Below, piece after piece: positions 1-5,735 of a stretch of 5,735 bases of DNA. Source of the DNA: Helicobacteraceae bacterium (lineage in GTDB: Bacteria; Campylobacterota; Campylobacteria; Campylobacterales; Sulfurimonadaceae); assembly GCA_027081565.1 (NCBI GenBank), contig JALWKG010000115.1, positions 1 to 5,735 of the forward strand, written 5' to 3'. Below the pieces are notes generated by a model, which searched no databases, had not been told where the DNA came from, and saw only the letters and a program-made list of their open reading frames with translations. Position 1 is the first letter of the stretch. The number at the start of each line of letters is the position of its first letter. The translations under genes and the position numbers were made by a program.

Positions 1-368
1 TTGGCGAACAACTTATTATCGGTGATGCGCTCATCGTTGGACTCAACGGCATGGAAGAGGTGGATGTCACCATTACACTCGAACAACTCAAAGAGTTGGT
101 AAGTTTCGATGTCAACCCTTTTTATACAGACGTCCTTATTATTCTTGCTGACTACAGTGACGTGAACCTCTATCGCAGTTTTGAGATACAAAAAGATGAT
201 GAGAGTATCCCTCTAAACATCGAATGGGTGCTCTATACCTTTAACATGGCTGACGAAAAGACACAAAACTACTTCATCACCGAACTGATGAAAACTATTG
301 ATGCCAGTGAGGACATTAACCTCTTTATGCAAAAGATGGCAACACTTGCTATTAATGCAGCCGAGTAA
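1..368 (+). CDS. Hypothetical protein, 3' part (5' end outside window)
   Basis: The reading frame is open from position 3 to the TAA at 366-368. The first in-frame ATG is at 51, but no convincing ribosome binding site precedes it and the 16 codons upstream read as plausible protein (GEQLIIGDALIVGLNG), so the true start is probably left of the window. If ATG 51 were the start, the product would be 105 residues. The visible protein is acidic, with short hydrophobic stretches (residues VLIILADYS and WVLYTFNM) but no clear membrane helix, signal peptide, cysteine motif or catalytic motif. I do not recognise the family. Its stop lies 9 nt before the HAD phosphatase start and in the same frame, so the two are probably co-transcribed. 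That linkage is the only functional hint. It is most likely a lineage-restricted cytoplasmic protein. Confidence 0.7.
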   Translation, partial: GEQLIIGDALIVGLNGMEEVDVTITLEQLKELVSFDVNPFYTDVLIILADYSDVNLYRSFEIQKDDESIPLNIEWVLYTFNMADEKTQNYFITELMKTIDASEDINLFMQKMATLAINAAE

Positions 369-377
369 GTCACCCAT

Positions 378-1205
378 TTGAACAAGATCTACATCACCGA
401 CCTTGACCACACCTTTTTACGGAGTGATCTGAGTGTCAGCCCTTTTACAAAAGAGATCTGGAACAAAAAAGCTCAAGAAGCGACACTCTCCATCGCTACC
501 GCACGCAGTTTCTACTCTGCCACTAAGATGTTGACAGGGCTTACCTTCAATGCCCCCATGATCCTTCTTGATGGTACCCTTATCGCCACACCTGACAAGA
601 AGATCATTGATGCCAAGTTTTTGGACACCAATACCGCTAATGACCTCATCAACGAAGCTATAAGGTTTGACAACATCCACCCTTTTGTGATTGGACTTAA
701 AAATGACCAACTTGACGAGATCTTCGACTTTCCTTTGACACAGACCCCTACCCAGGAGAAAGTTCTGCTTAACTATAGAGATGATGCAAGACTCTTGGAG
801 TTTGAAAAAGTCACGGCTAAAGAGAGGACCTTTAAAGTGGTCTACATGGCAACAAAAGATCGTCTTGTTGCCCTCACCCAACATTTACAAGCCATCTATG
901 GAGAGACATTCCATTTTAAACTCTCTCCAGAGAACTATACCGGTGACTATTTTTTGACCATAGTCCATCCTCTTGGAGACAAAGCCCACGCCTTGCAAAA
1001 AGTGTGTGAATACCTCAAGAGAGATCTCAGTGATGTGACTGTCTTTGGTGACAGTATAAACGACATTGAGATGTTTAAACTTGCCGGTATGTCTCTCGCC
1101 GTTTCCAATGCCTTGCGTGAGACCAAAGCCGTAGCACACAGTGTCTTGCCTCACAGCAATGACGAAGATGCTGTGGCCCGCTATTTGAAATCCACTATGA
1201 AGTAG
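378..1205 (+). CDS. HAD superfamily hydrolase, Cof-type (subfamily IIB) phosphatase
   Basis: This is a 275-residue protein with all four HAD motifs. Motif I is DLDHT with nucleophile D8 and acid/base D10; motif II is T41 in IATAR; motif III is K202 in GDKAHAL; motif IV is GDSINDIEMF with D225 and D229 for Mg2+. The large insert between motifs II and III (about residues 65-185) fits the C2 cap of subfamily IIB (Cof, YidA, sucrose- or mannosylglycerate-phosphate phosphatases). Length is typical of that group. The family dephosphorylates small phosphorylated metabolites, often sugar phosphates, in the cytoplasm; the substrate cannot be read from sequence. The start is TTG: it is the only usable start between the in-frame stop at 366 and motif I, and the next Met is residue 51. 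The ribosome binding site is poor (GAG at 363-365, 12 nt away), so translation may depend on coupling to the upstream gene. The sugar permease follows 5 nt downstream, which favours a sugar-phosphate substrate by inference. Confidence 0.9.
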   Translation: MNKIYITDLDHTFLRSDLSVSPFTKEIWNKKAQEATLSIATARSFYSATKMLTGLTFNAPMILLDGTLIATPDKKIIDAKFLDTNTANDLINEAIRFDNIHPFVIGLKNDQLDEIFDFPLTQTPTQEKVLLNYRDDARLLEFEKVTAKERTFKVVYMATKDRLVALTQHLQAIYGETFHFKLSPENYTGDYFLTIVHPLGDKAHALQKVCEYLKRDLSDVTVFGDSINDIEMFKLAGMSLAVSNALRETKAVAHSVLPHSNDEDAVARYLKSTMK

Positions 1206-1210
1206 TACCT

Positions 1211-2482
1211 ATGACACAAAAACACTCCAGCCTTATCCCCATGCTCATCATTGGGGTACTCTTTTTCATCTTTGGCTTTGTGACCTGGCTTAATGGCTCA
1301 CTCATCCCGTTTTTAAAACTCATCTGCGACCTGAGTGACTTTCAAGCTCTTTTTGTCACTTTCGCCTTTTACATCGCCTACACAACTATGGCCTACCCTA
1401 TGTCGTTCATACTGACCAAAACAGGCTATAAAAAAGGGATGGCCATCGGTCTTGGGATCATGGCAGCAGGTGCGCTGCTTTTTATTCCAGCTGCTTTTAG
1501 TGCCAACTATGTCATCTTTCTTATCGCCCTCTTTACCTTAGGAAGTGGTCTGACCATCTTACAGACTGCCTCCAACCCCTACATCGTCTTAGTCGGTCCG
1601 ACAGAGAGTGCTGCGATGCGTATCAGTGTCATGGGACTTATCAACAAAAGTGCCGGTATCTTGGCACCTCTGGTCTTTACTGCACTTATCTTTAATGATT
1701 TAAGTAACTTTTCAAAAGAGGTTTTAACTGCCAGTGATATCAGTCTGCTGGCATCCAAGCTTATTATGCCTTACCTTGTCATGGCTATTATCTTAACAGG
1801 CCTTATCTTTTTAGTCCTCTTCTCTTCTTTGCCTGAAATAGAGTTTGAAGATGCACCTGAAGACAGTGACAAACAGAGTATCTTCCACTATCCACAACTG
1901 ATCTTAGGGGCCATAGCGCTTTTCTTTTATGTTGGAGTCGAGGTTGTTGCAGGTGACACCATCGGTCTTTTTGGGCAACACTTGGATGTAGAGAACTACA
2001 CAGCACTCACCTCTTACACTATGGTCTTTATGGTCATCGGTTATATCATTGGTGTTGTGGGTATCCCTAAGTATCTCTCACAAGAGAAAGCCCTAACCTT
2101 TTCTGCACTAGGTGGATTGACAACCATCATAGCCCTCCTTTTTAGTTCAGCTCAGAGCAGTAGTATCTCAACACTACTTTGGGGTTGGAGTGGTATCGCC
2201 ACCATACCTGACCCTGTTGCACTGGTAGCCCTCTTAGGTCTCTCTCATGCGCTGGTCTGGCCCGCTATCTGGCCTCTGGCACTTCAAGGTCTTGGCAAAC
2301 TGACAGCACAAGGTTCTGCTTTGCTTATCATGGCCATTGCAGGTGGTGCTATTTTGCCACTACTCTTTGGACAGGTGACTGCTTTAGGAGGAGAGATGCA
2401 GTTTTCATACATCATCACCATTCCCTGTTATCTTTTTATACTCTACTATGCAATCAAAGGACATAAGGTCAAAAACTGGTAA
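1211..2482 (+). CDS. MFS sugar transporter, glucose/galactose (GluP/FucP) family
   Basis: This is a 423-residue, strongly hydrophobic protein with about 12 predicted helices (roughly residues 8-28, 46-67, 76-95, 100-119, 138-160, 185-206, 228-247, 265-284, 293-313, 335-355, 366-386, 397-415) and a central acidic loop (about 209-222), as expected of a major facilitator. Family-specific signatures are FFIFGFVTWLNGSLIPFLK in TM1 and LQTASNPYIVLVGP in TM4, which match the fucose/glucose-galactose permease group that includes Helicobacter pylori and Brucella GluP. It probably imports a hexose or related sugar across the inner membrane by cation symport. From memory of E. coli FucP, its acidic residues D46 and E135 correspond to G29 and Q118 here, which points to the GluP branch rather than fucose-proton symport. 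No good ribosome binding site is visible before the ATG, only 5 nt after the HAD stop, so translational coupling is likely. Family assignment is firm; the substrate is not. Confidence 0.92.
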   Translation: MTQKHSSLIPMLIIGVLFFIFGFVTWLNGSLIPFLKLICDLSDFQALFVTFAFYIAYTTMAYPMSFILTKTGYKKGMAIGLGIMAAGALLFIPAAFSANYVIFLIALFTLGSGLTILQTASNPYIVLVGPTESAAMRISVMGLINKSAGILAPLVFTALIFNDLSNFSKEVLTASDISLLASKLIMPYLVMAIILTGLIFLVLFSSLPEIEFEDAPEDSDKQSIFHYPQLILGAIALFFYVGVEVVAGDTIGLFGQHLDVENYTALTSYTMVFMVIGYIIGVVGIPKYLSQEKALTFSALGGLTTIIALLFSSAQSSSISTLLWGWSGIATIPDPVALVALLGLSHALVWPAIWPLALQGLGKLTAQGSALLIMAIAGGAILPLLFGQVTALGGEMQFSYIITIPCYLFILYYAIKGHKVKNW

Positions 2483-2519
2483 GCTAGATATGTTTTTACT
2501 GTTTTATAAACTATTTTTC

Positions 2520-2561
2520 AACAGATTTACTTTCTAATATCTTTTTTAGTTCAAATCTGTT
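2520..2561. repeat. Perfect 9-bp inverted repeat with 24-nt spacer, possible operator
   Basis: AACAGATTT at 2520-2528 is the exact reverse complement of AAATCTGTT at 2553-2561. The arm centres are 33 bp apart, about three helical turns, and the right arm ends 2 nt before the putative -10 box of the downstream cyclase gene. The symmetry does not extend further in either direction. A binding site for a dimeric regulator or a looped pair of half-sites is possible. As an RNA hairpin it would have a 24-nt loop and no following T-tract, so it is a poor terminator for the sugar transporter gene. In AT-rich intergenic DNA a chance 9-bp repeat is not negligible. Confidence 0.45.
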
Positions 2562-2563
2562 AG

Positions 2564-2569
2564 GATAAT
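2564..2569 (+). promoter_or_regulatory. Putative sigma-70-type -10 box for the GGDEF-EAL gene
   Basis: GATAAT lies 20 nt before the ATG at 2590, leaving room for a short leader with a GATGAG ribosome-binding-like sequence at 2578-2583 (6-nt spacer). The DNA 17 bp upstream is a T-run (2542-2547) rather than a TTGACA box, which fits the weak -35 and periodic AT-rich upstream DNA usual in Campylobacterota vegetative promoters. Confidence 0.5.
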
Positions 2570-2589
2570 CTCACAAAGATGAGAATATA

Positions 2590-4911
2590 ATGAAATATAA
2601 TAATAAGCAGCTCTATCGTGCCTTTTTTCTCTCCTTCGGCCTTTTGGCACTGCTTACCTTTTTTGGCTACCTTTTTGTCAACATCCTCGTTGATGAACAG
2701 GAGAAAAACTCCAAACTCATCAACCTCAGTGGTAAACAGCGTATGTACACGGTTCGTGTCATGCTCTACGCTTCACACTATTATGAGAAAAAAACACCAG
2801 TTTCATTTGATGCACTGCAGCAGTCTATCAAGAAGATGAAGAGATATAACAAATTCATCAAAAAACAGCTTCATGATAAAGATGTTAAAGAGGTCTACCT
2901 TAAACATCTCGGTATTCATCAAAGTATTGATACTTTTTTTAAGGCAACCAACGACTTTATTAACTACCCTACACAAGACAACCTTACCACACTCACAGAG
3001 GTCAGTGAAAAACTGATCGTCATCTTGGACCAAGTGGTCTCCTCTTTCGAGTCCAAAAATATCGCACTCTCCAACACAGTACAAAACAGACAACTTTTTA
3101 TTCTTCTTGCAGTACTGCTGCTTCTGGTACTTGAATCTGTCTACTTGGTAAGACCAGTGATTATGTTTATAGAGAACTACACCAGTGAACTCGAAGAGAC
3201 AGTGAAAAAGAGGACCAAAAAGTACCTGCTCTACGTTAACATCTTTAAAAACACCTCGGAAGGTATTATGATCACAGACTCTGACCTTAAGATCCTGGAT
3301 GTCAATGACGGCTTCTCTTCTATTACAGGTTATCCTAAAAGCAAGGTCATAGGCAAGACCCCTTCTGTCTTAAAGTCTGGTCTTCACAACAAAAACTTTT
3401 ATAAAGCGATGTGGGATGATCTTGATAAAAACGACCAATGGAACGGTAAACTCATCAACCGTCACTATAATGGACACAACTATCATGAGACCTTGAGCAT
3501 CATAAAACTCTATGATGACAATCATAAACTCACCAATTATATCGGTGTTTTCAGCGATATTTCAACCCTTGTGAGAAATGAAGAGGAGCTGCGCTATCTG
3601 GCTACACATGACGCACTCACAGGGCTTCCTAACCGCTATTTTCTCACAGAGAGCATTGAACACGCCATTGATATTGCCGAACGTAATCAGAGTATCATAG
3701 CCATCGTCTTTATAGATCTGGACAACTTTAAGGTCATCAATGACTCTATGGGACATCAGGTCGGTGATGAGTTTTTGATCGAGATCGCCAAACGTCTTAA
3801 AGAGAGTGTACGAAAAAGTGACACGGTCGCACGTATTGGAGGTGACGAATTTGTTGTCTTGTTAGAAAGCCTCCCCTCTGAAGCGGACATGGAGGCCCTT
3901 CTCAACAAGATACTAGACAACATCCGCAAAAAGTTTATATTTGAGACTTACAAATTTTCTCCTTCAGGCAGTCTGGGAGTCGCCTTTAGTAAAAACGGTG
4001 TACGTTGTAATGCTGCCAACCTGCTGCGCCATGCTGATCTGGCTATGTATCAGGCAAAGGAGTTGGGTAAAAACCAGATCATCTACTACAACGATACCCT
4101 TGAAAAAAAAGCACAATACTACCTTCAGGTAGAGACACAACTCCGCGATGCACTTAAGGCCAAAGAACTCGACCTTTATTTCCAACCCAAGGTCAACCTC
4201 AAAAGTGGTAAGATCGTTGGTGCCGAAGTACTCTTGCGCTGGGAGAACAATGGACAGATGCTCTCTCCGGAGTCTTTTATCCCTATTGCTGAAGAGAGTC
4301 ATCTCATCATTGATGTTGACAAATGGGTCTGTAGTGAGACATTGAATATCTTAGAGCGATGGAAACATCTCGACCAACTACCCATGACCTTGTCCATCAA
4401 CATCTCTGCAAGGACCTTCTCTCACATCGAATCTATGGAAGAGATCATTGAGATGATCGTAGAGAGTGGTTTTGCCCACTACATCGACCTTGAGATCACA
4501 GAGAGTGTTCTCATACAAAACTTCTCCAGTGCATTGTACCTTTTAAAACGTCTAAACAGTTATGGTATTTCAGCCTCTTTAGATGACTTTGGAACGGCAT
4601 ATTCCTCCTTTTCTTACTTAAGTAAACTTCCCTTTAACGCCATTAAAATAGACCGTAGTTTTGTAATGGACCTACACTTAGAAAACCTTCAAAATGAACG
4701 ACAAAAGGTACTTATCAGTGCCATGATCTCTTTTTCCAAGCAGTTGGGTATGAAGGTGATCGCAGAAGGTGTCGAGACTCGTAAACAGTTGGAGTGGTTG
4801 ATAAAATCTGATTGTGATGAAGGACAGGGGTATTACTTCAGCAAACCTGTTAAACTTGAATCTTTTGAGAAGTATGTCCAGTTAAATACACCTACCATAG
4901 TACATGATTGA
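2590..4911 (+). CDS. Membrane-bound PAS-GGDEF-EAL cyclic-di-GMP synthase/phosphodiesterase
   Basis: This is a 773-residue bitopic sensor enzyme. TM1 spans about residues 9-31. The periplasmic part (about 32-166) opens with INLSGKQRMYTVRV, resembling the P-box of PilJ/NarX-type sensor domains. TM2 is about 168-193, followed by a short charged helix (LEETVKKRTKKY) without an obvious HAMP domain, then PAS (about 216-325). GGDEF (about 333-500) carries DALTGLPNR, the metal ligand D376 in FIDLDNFK, intact GGDEF at 417-421 and the product-inhibition I-site RKSD at 408-411. EAL (about 515-763) has E546 (as EVL), N604, E635, D665/D666, K686, Q746 and E726, the expected catalytic set, in order. Both the diguanylate cyclase and c-di-GMP phosphodiesterase halves therefore look competent. 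Such proteins switch between motile and attached states. The gene is flanked by its own promoter and a weak hairpin, so it is probably monocistronic. Domain calls are firm; the periplasmic ligand and net direction of activity are unknown. Confidence 0.96.
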   Translation: MKYNNKQLYRAFFLSFGLLALLTFFGYLFVNILVDEQEKNSKLINLSGKQRMYTVRVMLYASHYYEKKTPVSFDALQQSIKKMKRYNKFIKKQLHDKDVKEVYLKHLGIHQSIDTFFKATNDFINYPTQDNLTTLTEVSEKLIVILDQVVSSFESKNIALSNTVQNRQLFILLAVLLLLVLESVYLVRPVIMFIENYTSELEETVKKRTKKYLLYVNIFKNTSEGIMITDSDLKILDVNDGFSSITGYPKSKVIGKTPSVLKSGLHNKNFYKAMWDDLDKNDQWNGKLINRHYNGHNYHETLSIIKLYDDNHKLTNYIGVFSDISTLVRNEEELRYLATHDALTGLPNRYFLTESIEHAIDIAERNQSIIAIVFIDLDNFKVINDSMGHQVGDEFLIEIAKRLKESVRKSDTVARIGGDEFVVLLESLPSEADMEALLNKILDNIRKKFIFETYKFSPSGSLGVAFSKNGVRCNAANLLRHADLAMYQAKELGKNQIIYYNDTLEKKAQYYLQVETQLRDALKAKELDLYFQPKVNLKSGKIVGAEVLLRWENNGQMLSPESFIPIAEESHLIIDVDKWVCSETLNILERWKHLDQLPMTLSINISARTFSHIESMEEIIEMIVESGFAHYIDLEITESVLIQNFSSALYLLKRLNSYGISASLDDFGTAYSSFSYLSKLPFNAIKIDRSFVMDLHLENLQNERQKVLISAMISFSKQLGMKVIAEGVETRKQLEWLIKSDCDEGQGYYFSKPVKLESFEKYVQLNTPTIVHD

Positions 4912-4923
4912 TATCATCTTTTT
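4904..4923 (+). terminator. Weak hairpin with T-tract, possible terminator
   Basis: ATGAT at 4904-4908 pairs with ATCAT at 4913-4917 across a TGAT loop, followed by C and five T (4919-4923). The hairpin overlaps the stop codon of the GGDEF-EAL gene. The stem is only 5 bp and AT-rich, so intrinsic termination would be inefficient. It is listed because it is the only candidate between the two transcription units. Confidence 0.25.
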
Positions 4924-4936
4924 AGTCCCTGAGCTT

Positions 4937-4945
4937 TGTTAAAAT
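4937..4945 (+). promoter_or_regulatory. Extended -10 promoter for the ABM-thioredoxin pair
   Basis: TG at 4937-4938, one base, then TAAAAT at 4940-4945 gives the extended -10 pattern TGnTAAAAT. No recognisable -35 exists at the right distance, only T-rich DNA (4919-4923). Transcription would start near 4952, leaving a leader of about 15 nt that contains the AAAGG ribosome binding site (4957-4961) of the next gene. Confidence 0.5.
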
Positions 4946-4967
4946 TCTTCTTAAAAAAAGGCCTTTG

Positions 4968-5291
4968 ATGACCATAGCCAATCAGTTGATATTTCATGCC
5001 AAAGAGGAGTCCATTACACCTCTAAAAGAGTTGTTGAACACCTTGGTAGAGGTGACACTGGCAGAGAGTGGTTGTCAAAAGTTTGAGCTTTATCAACGTT
5101 TTGATGATAGGAGCTATTTTTATATCACCGAGATCTGGAAAAGTGAAAAGCGTTATAAAGCGCACACGGAAGACCCATCGTTTCAGAACATGATGAGTGA
5201 GATCACCACACTGAGCAGTTCACATGAACGTCACGCCTTAAAACTCACCCAGTGTCTCACTAAATTAGGTCTTAAAAAAGGAGCGAAATAA
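4968..5291 (+). CDS. Antibiotic biosynthesis monooxygenase (ABM) domain protein
   Basis: This is a 107-residue single-domain protein matching the small ferredoxin-like ABM fold (YgiN-like, dimeric alpha/beta barrel). The segment ESGCQKFELYQRFDDRSYFYITEIW (residues 33-57) followed by S59-E60 and KAH (64-66) follows the family pattern of an ESGC turn, a beta strand, then an E-x-W strand and a downstream histidine. Members include quinol monooxygenases, haem-degrading enzymes and proteins of unknown function, so the reaction is not assigned. ATG 4968 is chosen over the TTG directly before it at 4965, because AAAGG at 4957-4961 gives a 6-nt spacer to the ATG but only 3 nt to the TTG. The C-terminus is basic (KLGLKKGAK). 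Its stop overlaps the start of the thioredoxin-like gene, so the two are co-translated and may act in one redox or stress process; that link is inference. Confidence 0.85.
   Translation: MTIANQLIFHAKEESITPLKELLNTLVEVTLAESGCQKFELYQRFDDRSYFYITEIWKSEKRYKAHTEDPSFQNMMSEITTLSSSHERHALKLTQCLTKLGLKKGAK
5278..5283 (+). promoter_or_regulatory. Strong ribosome binding site for the thioredoxin-like gene
   Basis: AAGGAG sits inside the last codons of the ABM gene, 7 nt before ATG 5291. It is the best ribosome binding site in the window, so the thioredoxin-like protein may be made at a higher level than its coupled upstream partner. Confidence 0.75.
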
Positions 5292-5620
5292 TGGCATTTA
5301 TAGAGGTAGATGAGACCAACATCGTCACCACACTTGATGAGACCTTTTCCAAAGGTCAGTATGTTATCTTAAAATTTGGATCTGAGTGGTGTGAACCTTG
5401 TCACGCATTGGAGGGTGAGTTAGAAGATGTTGATGATGACAACGAACACATCTCTGTACTTATGATAGATTGTGATGAGTCCCAAGAGTTGACGGCTCAG
5501 TACAGCATCCGACAGTTACCCACTATGCTCATCTATAATCCACATAGAGAGATGGTATATAGAGGAGAAGGTGTTCTTTTGGCCTCCGACATTGAAGAGA
5601 TCATCAACACTGTTTCATAA
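5291..5620 (+). CDS. Thioredoxin-family protein (WCEPC active site)
   Basis: This is a 109-residue protein, the normal length of a single-domain thioredoxin. It has the strand VILKFGSEWCEPC with redox cysteines C34 and C37 after W33, and the cis-proline loop QLPT with P77. There is no signal peptide or membrane helix, so it should be cytoplasmic. It probably reduces or exchanges disulfides. It differs from classical thioredoxin 1 in several ways: the active site is CEPC rather than CGPC; the buried aspartate preceding the active site in E. coli (DFWAEWC) is K28 here (KFGSEWC); residues 43-52 form a very acidic stretch; and an extra cysteine, C61, lies in IDCDE. It is thus more likely a specialised thioredoxin-like protein than the housekeeping TrxA. 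Start ATG 5291 shares its A with the upstream TAA stop. Confidence 0.9.
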   Translation: MAFIEVDETNIVTTLDETFSKGQYVILKFGSEWCEPCHALEGELEDVDDDNEHISVLMIDCDESQELTAQYSIRQLPTMLIYNPHREMVYRGEGVLLASDIEEIINTVS

Positions 5621-5656
5621 ATATACCGGTAAAAAACCAAAAAAGTTACCACTTTG

Positions 5657-5665
5657 TGCTATGAT
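5657..5665 (+). promoter_or_regulatory. Extended -10 promoter for the gene starting at 5692
   Basis: TG at 5657-5658, C, then TATGAT at 5660-5665 gives TGCTATGAT, close to the ideal extended -10. There is no TTGACA-like -35; the upstream DNA is A-rich (5631-5644). Transcription would begin near 5672, about 20 nt before the ATG. No convincing terminator was found between the thioredoxin-like gene and this promoter. Confidence 0.6.
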
Positions 5666-5691
5666 GCTGCAAATAAAACTTTAGAGGGTAA

Positions 5692-5735
5692 ATGGACATA
5701 ATTATTGTAATAGCACTCATCCTTGCTTCAGGGAT
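5692..5735 (+). CDS. Unidentified probable membrane protein, 5' end only
   Basis: ATG at 5692 follows AGAGGG at 5683-5688 (short spacer of 3-4 nt) and a good extended -10 element. The 14 complete codons read MDIIIVIALILASG, a strongly hydrophobic start typical of a first transmembrane helix or an uncleaved signal anchor. The gene continues past the window edge. Too little is present to name a family. Confidence 0.65.
   Translation, partial: MDIIIVIALILASG

Noticed and set aside
417..884. 155-codon open frame on the - strand
   Set aside because: It lies wholly antisense to the HAD phosphatase, which has all four family motifs; the translation is cysteine- and glycine-rich with no recognisable domain.
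2501..2518. AT-rich GTTTTATAAAC region as terminator of the sugar permease gene
   Set aside because: There is only a short imperfect palindrome without a GC stem, so it is not convincing as an intrinsic terminator.
2586..2591. Perfect TATAAT hexamer
   Set aside because: It overlaps the ATG of the GGDEF-EAL gene, so transcription from it would begin inside the coding region; GATAAT at 2564-2569 is better placed.
3964..4302. 112-codon open frame on the - strand
   Set aside because: It is antisense to the conserved GGDEF-EAL coding region and has no start signal or recognisable domain.
4965..4967. TTG as start of the ABM protein
   Set aside because: It is only 3 nt from the AAAGG ribosome binding site; the adjacent ATG at 4968 has a 6-nt spacer and is the stronger codon.
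5628..5650. GGTAA / TTACC inverted repeat as terminator after the thioredoxin-like gene
   Set aside because: The stem is only 5 bp with a 13-nt loop and no T-tract follows on the + strand.

Overview
This window looks like ordinary chromosomal DNA from a free-living Campylobacterota bacterium, probably a sulfur-oxidising type related to Sulfurovum or Sulfurimonas. That is inferred from the AT-leaning composition, Lys/Glu/Asp-rich proteins, tightly packed genes, extended -10 promoters without a clear -35, and a GluP-type sugar permease beside a PAS-GGDEF-EAL protein. No marker gene such as rRNA or a ribosomal protein is present to fix the taxon. All six genes or gene fragments lie on the + strand, and intergenic space is minimal.

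Layout. (1) Positions 1-2482 hold a same-strand run: the 3' end of an unrecognised acidic protein, then a Cof-type HAD phosphatase starting at TTG only 9 nt after the preceding stop and in the same frame, then, 5 nt further on, a 12-TM major facilitator of the glucose/galactose (GluP/FucP) family. The last two plausibly form a sugar uptake plus sugar-phosphate dephosphorylation pair. (2) Positions 2483-2589 are a 107-nt AT-rich intergenic region with a perfect 9-bp inverted repeat whose right arm almost touches a good -10 element. (3) Positions 2590-4911 encode a 773-residue membrane c-di-GMP enzyme: a periplasmic sensor with a PilJ/NarX-like motif between two TM helices, then PAS, an intact GGDEF domain with an I-site, and an EAL domain with its catalytic residues in place. 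(4) A weak hairpin and a TGnTAAAAT promoter precede a translationally coupled pair: a small antibiotic-biosynthesis-monooxygenase-like (ABM) protein and a thioredoxin-like protein, overlapping by one base. (5) After a 71-nt gap with a canonical extended -10, a new gene with a very hydrophobic N-terminus begins and runs off the window.

Functionally these are three separate units: sugar uptake and phosphate metabolism, c-di-GMP signalling, and a small redox pair. No mobile elements, CRISPR arrays, tRNAs or rRNAs were seen. I did not find a clearly novel multi-gene system. The points most worth checking are the inverted repeat at the cyclase promoter, the sensor domain of the GGDEF-EAL protein, and the atypical thioredoxin coupled to the ABM protein.
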